The position numbers and the translations under genes were made by a program. A DNA stretch of 64,000 nt from M0027 sp021713415 (GTDB taxonomy: Bacteria; Pseudomonadota; Gammaproteobacteria; Francisellales; Francisellaceae), in contig JAKJJQ010000013.1 in assembly GCA_021713415.1 (NCBI GenBank), forward strand, positions 3,069 to 67,068, given 5' to 3'. The notes under the pieces are model-generated. The model made no database searches. It was not told the DNA's origin and worked only from the letters and a program-made list of their open reading frames with translations. This document shows positions 33,697 to 43,656 of this stretch, piece by piece (position 1 is the stretch's first letter; every line of letters begins with the position of its first letter).

Positions 33697-35052
33697 TTAA
33701 TTAATTTTTCTATACCGATAACAATCAACCAACTTTTTAATGCCATAGCGATTAAAAGTTTCTGTTTCTTTTATACTAAAATAATCTTTATTTAAGAGTG
33801 GATCTAATAATTGATCATCTTCATTAAACTGTTGTAGACCTTCTTTAGCAATCGATACAATATGCTTTAATATTTTAACATGATCATGATTTAATCCGTT
33901 TTGGGCAATAGACTGTCTTAATTGATTACTTAAAGGCATAGACTCAGTATATTGGACTAAACCATCAATATTAAGTCTTAAACCATAAGTCAGTATATTT
34001 GGTAATAAAGAGTGCTCAGGAGTTTGCTGTGCTGCAATTCTTGATTCGACTGTGCCATAAATTGATTTAATTCGATTGTTATACCAGATAAATCGTTCAT
34101 GTAAGTGCAAATCAACTAATTCAGGCTGAAGTGTTGTTAGTGTATTATCAGTTGTATCGATAACGGTTGTTTGTTGTGTTGTTAAAAATTCATCAATTGA
34201 AGCAGTTTGATTAAACTCATAATAAACTTGTTTTTGGTTAACTTTACGATAGGTTGTAATAGGTTCAAACTGTATTAGCGTATCAAAATAGTGCTTTATA
34301 TTATTAAAGTTTTTAGGGATACCATGACGGTTTTTATCTTTTTTTAAATTAACAATATAATCCCAAAATAACTCTCGTGGTTCTCTATAAGTGTCACTTT
34401 TAGCATTCCATAAGTTTGAGTTTGCAAAAGCACCGATTAAATAGGGGGAAATTTTATTCATAGCATTTAAATAATCAATTGCGATATCTGGTGTGATATC
34501 AACATGGGTATGCTCTGCTGCACTGATGGCATTTAGATATAAGTCTTTAGCACCATGATTTAGCTTATTGTTGGACTGGTAACGTTTATCAATGGCATTA
34601 GCACGATTTTTATTTGCTAAAAATGAGTGATTTGGCATGCTAAGAGGTTGAATACCATAGCCTAAAACTCCAATCTGTAAAGCTTCTGTAACATCTACAA
34701 TTTTATTCATAATCATTTGGTTAACACAATACAAATCCGTAATTGAATTAACTGGTGGTAGGCCAATTTCTAAAGTACAGTAACCAAGATCTGTTCCAAT
34801 AATTGCATCGCCATAAGGCGTTGGTGTTTTAAAATTAATAATATCATCGTCATCATTATATTTCGCTTTGCCGCCAAGGGATTTAAATAATTGTTTAAAA
34901 AGTTTAGTTGTATCAGTAACCGCTTGGCCAAATCTTATTCTATCAAGGTGTACTAAGGGGTATTCAGATTCTTTACCAATTTTAGGTTTTGAGTGTTTTT
35001 TAAAATTTTTAAGATATAGATTAAACGCATTATCAGAATTAATCCGTGTCAT
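33697..35052 (-). CDS. Glutamate-cysteine ligase-like protein
   Basis: A 451-residue protein whose N-terminal IGKESEYPLVHLDRIRFGQ and later DLGYCTLEIGLPPVNSITDLY resemble the Glu-binding and Mg2+-binding segments of the glutamate-cysteine ligase/carboxylate-amine ligase fold. If so, it makes gamma-glutamylcysteine, the first step of glutathione synthesis. No gshB is present in the window. It converges with ppsA, only 10 bases apart. Another amine ligase of the same fold is possible. Confidence 0.6.
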   Translation of the reverse strand: MTRINSDNAFNLYLKNFKKHSKPKIGKESEYPLVHLDRIRFGQAVTDTTKLFKQLFKSLGGKAKYNDDDDIINFKTPTPYGDAIIGTDLGYCTLEIGLPPVNSITDLYCVNQMIMNKIVDVTEALQIGVLGYGIQPLSMPNHSFLANKNRANAIDKRYQSNNKLNHGAKDLYLNAISAAEHTHVDITPDIAIDYLNAMNKISPYLIGAFANSNLWNAKSDTYREPRELFWDYIVNLKKDKNRHGIPKNFNNIKHYFDTLIQFEPITTYRKVNQKQVYYEFNQTASIDEFLTTQQTTVIDTTDNTLTTLQPELVDLHLHERFIWYNNRIKSIYGTVESRIAAQQTPEHSLLPNILTYGLRLNIDGLVQYTESMPLSNQLRQSIAQNGLNHDHVKILKHIVSIAKEGLQQFNEDDQLLDPLLNKDYFSIKETETFNRYGIKKLVDCYRYRKIN

Positions 35053-35223
35053 TTTTATTTAAAATCCATTTATTTATAAAATATTTAATTGTATGTAATT
35101 ATAACGATAATTATTGTTTACTAACAGTCTGCACATTGCAAATAAAAGTAATAATTGACATTTAAGTAATTATTTATTATATTTTATGAGATTTTTATAG
35201 TATTAGGTTAAAATGGGGATGCA

Positions 35224-36159
35224 ATGAATATTTACCAATTAATAGAAGGTTTCAAAAATCAAATTGTTTCAGAGTTTTATATTAGTAGAACTGCAGCTGC
35301 CATGTTAGAAGAAGATTTTCCTAATTCAAATAGATTAGAAAGGTGTCGAGATGAATTAGAGCGTATGGCACAAGAAGAATTAAACCGATTAAGCTGTGGT
35401 GGAATATTTGAACCTTGTTCAAATATGGAATTAGAACGTTATAAGGAATGTTTAAAACATATAGTTAGTGGTAAGTTTGATCCAGATTTTTTTCACTATG
35501 AAGATGAGCCTGATCTTGGCGTATTTATGGATATATTATTTTATTCATATGATAAATTTTTATTTGAGGCTGAGAAACAAAGTACTTCAATGTGTGAATT
35601 TTATACAATAGCATTGGAAAATCATTATGCAAACTGTACTTTACAAGCAGCATTTTTAGCGAATCAATTGAATCAAAATCAAATTGTAGCAAGAGTATTT
35701 TCTTTGGGGATATCACATGATTTTGTTATCGCGAAGAATGAGGTTGGAGATGTAATAATTAGTGATCCTTGGGCAGATATTCAGTTAACAGTTAATTTAC
35801 CTCAAAAAATAAACCATATAGATGACTTAAAAGCTTGTGGTCAGGGAGAAAATATAAAAGCAATAGTAGAGACTATGTCAGATCAATTTAAATGTTGGCA
35901 AGATTACCCTGAAGAATATGCACAGCAGTTGCAAGATGACAGTGCTAGAAATAAAATTTTTAAAATTAGAAAGCCTATAGACTGTGCATTGAATGTTAAT
36001 ACACCAGAACGTAAAGCTAATAGAGAAACAAAAGTTGCAAAGTATAAACAAAGTTTAGAGGAGTCTAAAGCAAAAAAAGAACAAGTACCTCAAATCTTTA
36101 GTGATAAAGCTAACCAGTCAAAGGAAAATCAATCATCTATAGGTTGTACAACTTTATAG
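35224..36159 (+). CDS. Orphan protein with C-H-D cysteine-protease-like triad
   Basis: A 311-residue protein without signal peptide. Residues 135-185 read NCTLQAAFLANQL (Cys138), ISHDFVIAKN (His165) and VIISDPWADI (Asp181). This Cys, His-then-hydrophobic-strand, Asp-Pro-Trp order is characteristic of papain-like cysteine proteases and transglutaminase-like effector enzymes (YopT/C58-like among them). The N-terminal 120 residues are helical. The last residues are CTTL, formally a CaaX box, although the middle residues are not aliphatic. It lies alone between a divergent gene and convergent lrp. Substrate unknown; catalysis is inferred. Confidence 0.5.
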   Translation: MNIYQLIEGFKNQIVSEFYISRTAAAMLEEDFPNSNRLERCRDELERMAQEELNRLSCGGIFEPCSNMELERYKECLKHIVSGKFDPDFFHYEDEPDLGVFMDILFYSYDKFLFEAEKQSTSMCEFYTIALENHYANCTLQAAFLANQLNQNQIVARVFSLGISHDFVIAKNEVGDVIISDPWADIQLTVNLPQKINHIDDLKACGQGENIKAIVETMSDQFKCWQDYPEEYAQQLQDDSARNKIFKIRKPIDCALNVNTPERKANRETKVAKYKQSLEESKAKKEQVPQIFSDKANQSKENQSSIGCTTL

Positions 36160-36187
36160 AATCTCTTTTTTTCTATGTATAACTATC

Positions 36188-36646
36188 TTACTCAAGTGGC
36201 AATCCTGGATGATCAACAATCTTTTTTAGTACAAAGCTTGAGTGAACATTTTTAACGCCATCAATTTGCGTTAATTTATGAATTAAAAAATCATGATATG
36301 CATTTAAGTTAGTGGCAATAACTTTAAGCATATAATCCTGCGCTTGACCTGCAATTAAATCACATTGAATAACTTCAGGAAATTGAGTAATTTTATTTTC
36401 AAAGTGAGCCATCATTTTACGATCATGACTAATTAAACCTACAGATATGATAATCGTTAGTTGAAGTCCAAGTTTCTCTGGGTTTAATAAAGCAACATAG
36501 CGGTTGATAAACCCATCACTCTCTAACTGTTTGACACGGCGAAGACAAGGTGATGGAGATAAAGAAACACGTTCTGCTAAGTCTTGATTATTAATTTTAC
36601 AGTTTTCTTGTAGTAGATTTAATATATGTTTATCTGTTCTATCCAT
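36188..36646 (-). CDS. lrp: Lrp/AsnC-family transcriptional regulator
   Basis: A 152-residue regulator with an N-terminal winged HTH (KHILNLLQENCKINNQDLAERVSLSPSPCLRRVKQLE) followed by a RAM domain (VIQCDLIAGQAQDYMLKVIA). Lrp-like proteins sense amino acids, often leucine, and control amino-acid metabolism. It is divergent from leuA; a palindrome lies between them, so control of the leucine operon and of itself is plausible. Which amino acid it binds is not readable. Confidence 0.9.
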   Translation of the reverse strand: MDRTDKHILNLLQENCKINNQDLAERVSLSPSPCLRRVKQLESDGFINRYVALLNPEKLGLQLTIIISVGLISHDRKMMAHFENKITQFPEVIQCDLIAGQAQDYMLKVIATNLNAYHDFLIHKLTQIDGVKNVHSSFVLKKIVDHPGLPLE

Positions 36647-36670
36647 ATTAGTATCCTTTTCAAATAATGA

Positions 36671-36690
36671 TTAAATATTAAAATATTTAA
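36671..36690. promoter_or_regulatory. AT-rich palindrome between lrp and leuA
   Basis: TTAAATATTAAAATATTTAA is a 9+9 base inverted repeat around AA. It lies 25 bases upstream of the lrp start and 127 bases before leuA. Lrp-type operators are AT-rich, so it may be an autoregulatory or shared site; in such AT-rich DNA, chance palindromes are also expected. Confidence 0.35.
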
Positions 36691-36816
36691 CTAAAATTTT
36701 ACTATATATTGAAATAAAATTCCAAATTTTAAGTAAATTAAAGAATGTTAGCAATTTCATATCAATCCATTTCTGATAAAATAATAAAAAAACTAAGATA
36801 ATCATAAGGTTAGAGA

Positions 36817-38421
36817 ATGGAAAGTAGTCAAAAAATACATATCTTTGATACCACATTAAGAGATGGTCAGCAATCACCTGGTGCTGGGATGAGTTTTGAA
36901 GATAATATTCGTTATGCTGATTATGCCGATGCACTTAAGATTGATGTTTTAGAAGCAGGGTTTCCTGCAGCTAGTCAATTAGACTTTCAAATTGTTTATT
37001 CGATTGCACAAAGAATGTTCGAAAAAAAATCAAATATGATTGTTGCAGGTCTTTGTCAGATGCGTGAGGCGCAATTAATCAAAACAATGGAAGCATTAGC
37101 GCCACTTAAAGCATCATCTAAAGCACGCGTGCATATTTATTTACCAGTTGATCCGAATCTAGCACAAGTAAGCCTTGGCAATAAACATGATGAAAAGAAG
37201 AATATTGATGAAGTTTACCGTTTAATTAAAATAGCCAGTGATGATGGTTTTGAGGTTGAATTTTCAGCAGAAGGCTATTCAAGGCTAGGTGATAAGTTTA
37301 ACTATGTAGCAGAGTTATTTAAAGCGGCAGTGTCAGCTGGTGCAACGATTATCAATTGTCCTGATACAATTGGTGGAGCATCTAAACATCAAGGAGAAGA
37401 CTATTTTGTTAATCATATGAATCAGCATGCAGCAATTATTAAAAATGAATTTCCAAAAAAAGATATTATTTGGTCTGTTCATTGCCATAATGATTTTGGT
37501 TTAGCTTTAGAAAATTCGGTTAATGGTGTTTTTGACGGGCCTGCAAGACAGATAGAATGTTGTATTAATGGCGTTGGAGAAAGAGCTGGAAACGCAGCAT
37601 TAGAACAATGCGTGATGTATATTGATTCATTTGGAAAACAAAAGGATACTCAATACTATACAGGTATTAATATTAATGGTTTAAAAGAAGTATCTGATTT
37701 TATTGCACAAAAAATGCTACCAAAACAACCACACTCACCAATTGTAGGTGTTAATGCAGCTAGGCATACTTCAGGTGGCCATACCAATGCCATATTAAAA
37801 AATCCATTAGCGTATCAACCATTTGATCCAAAAAGTATTGGTAGTGAAATATCGTTTGTCTTTGGGCCATTATCAGGTGGTAATCACGCAAAAAAAATTA
37901 TTGAAAAATTTGGTTATGTTTGTGATGAAGATGAAAAAGCACGAATTGCCCAAGAAATTAAAAACCATTATCATGAACGACGTAAAGGCATTACTGATTT
38001 GGAATTAATTTCCGCTTATAAGTTAATTCGTTCACCGATTCAACCATCAAAAATATTTTATGGAAAATCTGAATCTGATATTGGTTATTTTGAAATTCAA
38101 GGTAGGTTTTTTGATCAAGAAGATATACGTGTTTGCATGCAAGGTGAGAATTCAGCTTTAGCAGCATTAGTAAACTCAGTATTACCTTATATTCCAGGTG
38201 TGGATATTATTGATTACTACTCTAAGTCTTTAACAGATACAGGGACCTATTCTACAGCTGAGACTACGGTAATTATCAGTGCTGAAAAACATAAAAACTA
38301 TAAAGGTATTGCAAAGGATTCAGATATTGAAATATCAGCACTCAAAGCATTTATTGATGCAGCAAATCAATTGTATATAGATAAAAATTTTCTTAAATCA
38401 ACACATATTTCTACAGTATAA
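36817..38421 (+). CDS. leuA: 2-isopropylmalate synthase
   Basis: First committed enzyme of leucine synthesis: condenses acetyl-CoA with 2-oxoisovalerate. Length 534 (E. coli 523). IFDTTLRDGQQSPGAGMS at the start and the metal-binding VHCHNDFGLALENS are diagnostic. RHTSGGHTNAILKN belongs to the hinge, and the C-terminal part forms the leucine-sensing regulatory domain. GG-A upstream serves as ribosome site. First gene of the leuACDB operon. Confidence 0.97.
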   Translation: MESSQKIHIFDTTLRDGQQSPGAGMSFEDNIRYADYADALKIDVLEAGFPAASQLDFQIVYSIAQRMFEKKSNMIVAGLCQMREAQLIKTMEALAPLKASSKARVHIYLPVDPNLAQVSLGNKHDEKKNIDEVYRLIKIASDDGFEVEFSAEGYSRLGDKFNYVAELFKAAVSAGATIINCPDTIGGASKHQGEDYFVNHMNQHAAIIKNEFPKKDIIWSVHCHNDFGLALENSVNGVFDGPARQIECCINGVGERAGNAALEQCVMYIDSFGKQKDTQYYTGININGLKEVSDFIAQKMLPKQPHSPIVGVNAARHTSGGHTNAILKNPLAYQPFDPKSIGSEISFVFGPLSGGNHAKKIIEKFGYVCDEDEKARIAQEIKNHYHERRKGITDLELISAYKLIRSPIQPSKIFYGKSESDIGYFEIQGRFFDQEDIRVCMQGENSALAALVNSVLPYIPGVDIIDYYSKSLTDTGTYSTAETTVIISAEKHKNYKGIAKDSDIEISALKAFIDAANQLYIDKNFLKSTHISTV

Positions 38422-38437
38422 AGAAGGTTAAGTAATT

Positions 38438-39856
38438 ATGAATAAAAACATTATTGATAAAATTTGGGATCGTCATATCGTTAGTCAAAAGCATGGCTTT
38501 CCAGATGTACTTTATATTGATCGAATGTTGATGCATGAAGTAACTTCTGCACAAGCGTTTGATCAATTAAATGAAAAAAATATTCCAGTTAGAAATCCAA
38601 AGTCAATTCTAGCAACGATCGATCATAGTATTTCAACATCACCAGTTAATCGTTCTAGTTTTAATGATAAGCAGGCTCAAATGCAAGTGAATCAATTAAG
38701 AGAAAATGTTAAACGCCATGGAATCGATTTTTTTGACTTTGATAGTAACTATCAAGGTATTGTCCATGTCATGGGGCCTGATTTAGGCTTTATCTGGCCA
38801 GGCATGACGGTTGTTTGCGGTGATTCTCATACATCAACGCATGGTGCATTTGGTAGTTTAGCTTTTGGTGTTGGTACTTCAGAAGTAGGGCATGTATTAG
38901 CAACGAATTGTATTTTACAAAAGCGCCCAAAAACAATGAAAGTAGAATTTAAGGGTATTCCTTCAAAGCATGCATCATCTAAAGATGTTATTATGAAATT
39001 AATCGCAACCATTGGTATTGGGGGTGCAAGTGGTTATGTCATTGAGTATAGCGGAGATATGATTGGTTCTATGTCAATGGAAGGACGTATGACATTATGT
39101 AATATGTCAATTGAATGTGGTGCGCGTGCTGGTCTTATAGCACCTGATGAAAAAACATTTGCTCATATCAAAGGCAGAAAATATGCGCCAGAGACAGCTC
39201 AATGGGATGAAATAGTTGCACAATGGAAACAACTAAGAAGTGATCCAGATGCAAGTTATGATAAAATCATTAGTATTGATATTAATGCTTTAGAACCGAT
39301 GGTTACTTGGGGCATTAATCCACAGCATGCAGCAAGTATTACAGATAAGATTCCTCAATTATCTACGATTAAGAAAAATCAGCAAAAATTAGCACAAGAA
39401 GCCTATAACTACACACAATTTACAGAAAATGAAGTTATTTCAGAGAAATCGATACAATGGGCTTTTGTTGGTAGTTGTACGAATGGGCGTATTGAAGATT
39501 TACGACAAGTAGCAGGAATTCTTAAAGGTAGAAAAGTATCAAGTCATGTTACGATGTATATTGTCCCGGGTTCTGAACAGGTAAGAAATCAGGCAATTAG
39601 TGAAGGACTAGATAAAATATTTACTCAAGCAGGAGCACAATTCCGTATGCCAGGGTGTTCAATGTGTTTAGCGATGAATGAAGATAAAGTACCAAAAGGA
39701 GAACGTTGCATTAGTACTTCTAATCGTAATTTTATTGGTCGTCAAGGTAGCGGTAGCATTACACATTTAGCATCGCCAGAGACAGTAGCATCAAGTGCAG
39801 TTATGGGAAAAATTTCAAGTTATCAAATGTTGGTTGAGTCAGAGGTGAATGTATGA
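38438..39856 (+). CDS. leuC: 3-isopropylmalate dehydratase large subunit
   Basis: Iron-sulfur isomerase with LeuD; converts 2- to 3-isopropylmalate. Length 472 (E. coli 466). DRMLMHEVTSAQAFDQL and VVCGDSHTSTHGAFGSLAFG near the start are diagnostic. The cluster cysteines are in FVGSCTNGRIEDLR (one) and PGCSMCLAMN (two). It starts 16 bases after leuA and overlaps leuD by 4 bases. Confidence 0.97.
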   Translation: MNKNIIDKIWDRHIVSQKHGFPDVLYIDRMLMHEVTSAQAFDQLNEKNIPVRNPKSILATIDHSISTSPVNRSSFNDKQAQMQVNQLRENVKRHGIDFFDFDSNYQGIVHVMGPDLGFIWPGMTVVCGDSHTSTHGAFGSLAFGVGTSEVGHVLATNCILQKRPKTMKVEFKGIPSKHASSKDVIMKLIATIGIGGASGYVIEYSGDMIGSMSMEGRMTLCNMSIECGARAGLIAPDEKTFAHIKGRKYAPETAQWDEIVAQWKQLRSDPDASYDKIISIDINALEPMVTWGINPQHAASITDKIPQLSTIKKNQQKLAQEAYNYTQFTENEVISEKSIQWAFVGSCTNGRIEDLRQVAGILKGRKVSSHVTMYIVPGSEQVRNQAISEGLDKIFTQAGAQFRMPGCSMCLAMNEDKVPKGERCISTSNRNFIGRQGSGSITHLASPETVASSAVMGKISSYQMLVESEVNV

Positions 39857-40428
39857 AAGCATTTTCAAAAGTTACAAGTAGAGCAATTCCGATGTGGTTA
39901 AGTGATGTTGATACCGACATGATAATTCCAGCTCAATATTTAACTCAAATAACAAAAAGTGGTTATGGTGAGTATTTATTTGCCCGTTTAAAAGAGAAAG
40001 AAGATTTTGTTTTTAATCAATCTTGTTATAAAGATGCGAAAATTTTATTATCAGGCGCTAATTTTGGTTGTGGTTCATCAAGAGAACATGCAGTATGGGC
40101 ATTACAACAGGCAGGAATTAAAGTGATTATTGCTCCTTCATTTTCTGATATCTTTTTTAATAATGCAGCTAAAAATGGCTTATTGTTAGTTGAGCTTGAT
40201 AGCAAATCTATTGAGTCATTTGTAATGCAGGCAGAGAAGGATAACTTAGAAATAACAGTCAATTTAGAAAATTTAGAAGTGATTGTTGGTGGTGAAGTTT
40301 ATCCATTTCAATATGACCCATTTCGTCGTGAATGTTTATTAAAGGGTCAAGGTGATTTGGAGTACTTACTTGCACAAGAAACATATATATCAAATTATGA
40401 AAATAATAAACAAAAGGTAGTAATTTAA
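39853..40428 (+). CDS. leuD: 3-isopropylmalate dehydratase small subunit
   Basis: A 191-residue swivelling subunit (E. coli 201). DTDMIIPAQYL and NFGCGSSREHAVWALQQAGI are the family signatures. It overlaps leuC by ATGA and leuB by one base (TAATG), so the three are translationally coupled. Confidence 0.96.
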   Translation: MKAFSKVTSRAIPMWLSDVDTDMIIPAQYLTQITKSGYGEYLFARLKEKEDFVFNQSCYKDAKILLSGANFGCGSSREHAVWALQQAGIKVIIAPSFSDIFFNNAAKNGLLLVELDSKSIESFVMQAEKDNLEITVNLENLEVIVGGEVYPFQYDPFRRECLLKGQGDLEYLLAQETYISNYENNKQKVVI

Positions 40429-41567
40429 TGGATAAAAAAATTGCGATATTAGCTGGTGACGGTATTGGGCCAGAAGTAATGGCATCTGCTATAGAAGTAT
40501 TAAAAGCAATTGAAAAAAAATATAATCATCAATTTATTTATGAAGAAGGATTAATTGGTGGTAGTGCGTATGATCAGTATCAAAACCACTGTCCAGAAGA
40601 GACTATAAATATTTGTAAAAATGCCGATGCAATCTTATTTGGTTCAGTTGGTGGGCCTGTAGATGCACAGCATGTTACAAAATGGAAAAACTGTGAAGCT
40701 AATAGTATCCTTGCATTGAGAAAGCATTTTAAGTTTGCTATTAATATTCGCCCTATTCAGATTTTTTCTGCACTTAAAGAAAATAGCCCATTAAATGAAA
40801 ACGCTATTGGTGATGATGTTAATATTGAAATTTTTAGAGAGCTATCAGCAGATATCTATTTTGGTGAACACAAGCGTTTTGTTAACAATCAAGGTATCCG
40901 CTGTGCAACAGATGTTGCAGAGTATGATGAAAATACAATAAGAGCCATTGTTAAAGCAGCATTTAGTCGTGCACAAGTAAGAAAGAAAAAATTAACCTCA
41001 GTTGATAAGGCTAATGTGCTAGATACTTCTCGTCTATGGCGTGAAATCGTTATAGAAGAAGCTGTAAATTATCCTGATGTTACAGTTAATCATATGTATG
41101 TTGATAACTGTGCAATGCAAATGGTATTAAATCCACGTCAATTTGATGTGATGGTTACAAGTAATTTATTTGGTGATATTTTATCTGATTTAGGTTCGGT
41201 ATTACCTGGTTCAATTGGTCTTGTGCCTTCAGTTAGTTTAAATGATGATGGTTTTGGTCTATATGAACCATCCGGTGGCTCAGCCTATGATTTAATGGGC
41301 CAAAATATTGCTAATCCAACAGCACAAATTCTATCTGCAAGTTTAATGCTTGCTTATTCATTTGGCCTTTTTGATGAAGCCAATGATATTAATTTTGCAA
41401 TTGAACATGTATTTGAGCAGGGTTATAAAACAGCAGATGTTAATCGTAATTCTAATAATAAAGCCATATCAACAACTGAATTTACACAAAAAGTGGTTGA
41501 GAAAATATTAAAGAAATCAACTAACATGATGAATGCTGATTTGATGATGACTGAAATCAGTAAATGA
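40428..41567 (+). CDS. leuB: 3-isopropylmalate dehydrogenase
   Basis: NAD-dependent decarboxylating dehydrogenase, 379 residues (E. coli 363). It opens with KIAILAGDGIGPEVMASA, contains LLFG-type AILFGSVGGP, the RELSADIYFGEH active-site strand, and MVTSNLFGDILSDLGSVLPG with the metal aspartates. Last gene of the leucine operon, followed at once by the accessory island. The coding frame ends at 41567. Confidence 0.97.
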   Translation: MDKKIAILAGDGIGPEVMASAIEVLKAIEKKYNHQFIYEEGLIGGSAYDQYQNHCPEETINICKNADAILFGSVGGPVDAQHVTKWKNCEANSILALRKHFKFAINIRPIQIFSALKENSPLNENAIGDDVNIEIFRELSADIYFGEHKRFVNNQGIRCATDVAEYDENTIRAIVKAAFSRAQVRKKKLTSVDKANVLDTSRLWREIVIEEAVNYPDVTVNHMYVDNCAMQMVLNPRQFDVMVTSNLFGDILSDLGSVLPGSIGLVPSVSLNDDGFGLYEPSGGSAYDLMGQNIANPTAQILSASLMLAYSFGLFDEANDINFAIEHVFEQGYKTADVNRNSNNKAISTTEFTQKVVEKILKKSTNMMNADLMMTEISK

Positions 41568-41621
41568 AGTTATATAAGTGTCATTACCAAGGTAAACTGT
41601 CAGTAATTCAGGTAAATTAAA

Positions 41622-42662
41622 TTATCTAAATATACTTTTAAAGCTTGTATTAAGGAGTAAGTCGCAATTTATGTTAGTACCATTGTTAGCTTGTGATTTT
41701 AATATTATATTATCAATAACTGGCTTTATTAAACGTCTTAGATGTGTTTGAGTTGAAATGCCTCCATTGCCTTTTTCTCTAGGAATTAATGGAAATTTAT
41801 CATCTTTAGCAGGTAGTGGGCTCATGCTCAGATATTTTCTCCACCTTTTTAGAGCTTGTAGCATGACATCAGTAATTTCAAGATGTCTATCTAAAGAAGT
41901 TTTTAAGTACCATTTTTTATTTTTTATATAAAAATTTCCCATTTGGGGAGTAAAATTTTTTGTAGAAATTATTTCTTTTGGTTTTAATCCTAATAATATT
42001 ATGAGGTGTAATATAAAGTTTGTGCGTTCATATTTACTTGAATTTTGATTTGCTAATTCAACACTAAAATATAATATTAATTGTTTTTGTTTTGAGCTTA
42101 ATTTTACCTGTGAAAGCTGAGGGCTTTTTAATTTATATGATAATTCTTGCCTTAAAAATATGACCGGATTACTTTGTATATATTTGCTATTTAGCAGGAA
42201 TTTAAAAAATGTACTTAAAATCATAATTGACTCTATAAGTGATGAGTTTTTTATCATATATTGATTGGGGTGATTCTTAGGGTAAACAAATGGTCTCCAA
42301 TGCGTATTTGGTAGTCTTAAGTTATCAATAGTTATATACCTTCGCTGTTTACTATTACCAATCCATGAAATTGGAGGTTGTTTTAAAAAGTCTAGATACT
42401 CTATTAAGTCATTTTTACATAGCTGAATAAGAGTGACTTTTTTAATATTCCATGCCCAATTAATAAGCTTTTCTAGCTCCCTTCTATAAGATATAAATGT
42501 GCTTTCTTTATCACTATATTCAGTTAAAAATTGATTGGCTATAGTATAGTCATTATGATCTTTAATATTAACTTCATAGTATTCATTTTTAATATAGATA
42601 TTAGAAAATCTATACGAATCAAAAAGTGGCATTGGGGGTGGTATTTCGTTATAGTACTCCAT
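41622..42662 (-). CDS. Tyrosine-recombinase-like protein lacking the catalytic C terminus (paralogue 1)
   Basis: A 346-residue protein. The start is ATG 42662, since its N terminus then aligns residue for residue with the paralogue at 61634-62677; an upstream TTG is in frame. The SAM-like core-binding domain (about 30-180) carries SWIGNSKQRRYI and the stretch THWRPFVYPKNH, typical of a known site-specific integrase family. The catalytic half starts with HLIILLGLKPKEIIST, where the box-I Arg is Lys. It stops soon after GGISTQTHLRRLIKPV, before the family's HxxR, second His and Tyr would appear. Probably unable to recombine; may bind DNA. Marks the left island edge. Confidence 0.75.
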   Translation of the reverse strand: MEYYNEIPPPMPLFDSYRFSNIYIKNEYYEVNIKDHNDYTIANQFLTEYSDKESTFISYRRELEKLINWAWNIKKVTLIQLCKNDLIEYLDFLKQPPISWIGNSKQRRYITIDNLRLPNTHWRPFVYPKNHPNQYMIKNSSLIESIMILSTFFKFLLNSKYIQSNPVIFLRQELSYKLKSPQLSQVKLSSKQKQLILYFSVELANQNSSKYERTNFILHLIILLGLKPKEIISTKNFTPQMGNFYIKNKKWYLKTSLDRHLEITDVMLQALKRWRKYLSMSPLPAKDDKFPLIPREKGNGGISTQTHLRRLIKPVIDNIILKSQANNGTNINCDLLLNTSFKSIFR

Positions 42663-42976
42663 ACAATTATACAACTATTTTTTTAATTTAACTTAGAACT
42701 AATTATAAAATTTTATAATAACAAATTTCACCCATAAAAAACGGGTGGTTTGGGTTATTTGTTATAAAAATCAATCGTATGAGTTAAAGATAATTGCTTC
42801 ATTAGTGATTTAGATATTTCAAAAATAACTGCTTTATAAATGATTTCCCCCATAGAGTATATGTGAAAATAAATAGCGTAATACATTAAAATTTCGCTCA
42901 AAATTTACTGTCAATTCAACTGATATGAAATGGAATTTAATAATCATAAACTAAAAATAAGGAAAGTGTTTATATT

Positions 42977-43483
42977 ATGTACGATGAGATGAAAACTAGT
43001 GATAATAATTTAGAATATAAAAATAGTTTAATTGTTAAAGCTGAAGAAGTTGGAAAATTACTTAAAGAGATATTAGATAAAAAAAAGCTAATGGATACTT
43101 CATCACGTAAATTTTATATCTTATGGCATTTACAATATTACTTACTTGAAGATATTAAAGATGAAAGTATATATGAAGAACAGTTTAAAGCAGTATTAGC
43201 TGTTCTGGTACAGCGTAGAAATAATCCTTTGTCTCATTTGCCAAGTAAAACAGAAAATATACTATATGAAGATAAAAACCTACTTACAAATAAAGTATTA
43301 GATATAGCGAAAAAATATGACTCAACAACTAATTTTAGTAATCATAAGGAGTTATTAAAATATATAAATAACTCTAAGGTATTGCGCTCTACACGCCGAG
43401 ATGAAATATATGCCCCATTTTTAGAAAAAGATATGAAACGAATTAAGCCTGCTAAAGAAATTTTTAAATGTAATAAATCTTAA
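42977..43483 (+). CDS. Orphan island protein, helical
   Basis: A 168-residue charged, helical protein without signal peptide or recognisable domain. It is divergent from recombinase-like paralogue 1 across about 300 bases, mirroring the arrangement at 62.7-63 kb. It ends KEIFKCNKS, a weak form of the Phe-containing C-terminal element seen in neighbours. A distant AAGGA lies before the ATG. Confidence 0.6.
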   Translation: MYDEMKTSDNNLEYKNSLIVKAEEVGKLLKEILDKKKLMDTSSRKFYILWHLQYYLLEDIKDESIYEEQFKAVLAVLVQRRNNPLSHLPSKTENILYEDKNLLTNKVLDIAKKYDSTTNFSNHKELLKYINNSKVLRSTRRDEIYAPFLEKDMKRIKPAKEIFKCNKS

Positions 43484-43656
43484 TTATTTGTATTATATTT
43501 TAATTTATAGATTTAATTAAATATAAAAAAGCATAAATTACCTAAAAATTATAAATCACATATAAAATGAATTTGAAGCACCTCTAAATATTTTGATTAT
43601 TATATTCAGAAATTTATTAACTTTAATTTAATAACAAAAATGTATAGGGGTTGCTT

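Noticed and set aside
36671..36690. Rho-independent terminator between lrp and leuA
   Set aside because: The inverted repeat is purely A/T and lies between divergent genes, so an operator is more likely than a terminator.
41568..41621. Missing C-terminal part of recombinase paralogue 1 in another frame
   Set aside because: Only about 50 bases lie before leuB's end, and none encode HxxR- or Tyr-like motifs.
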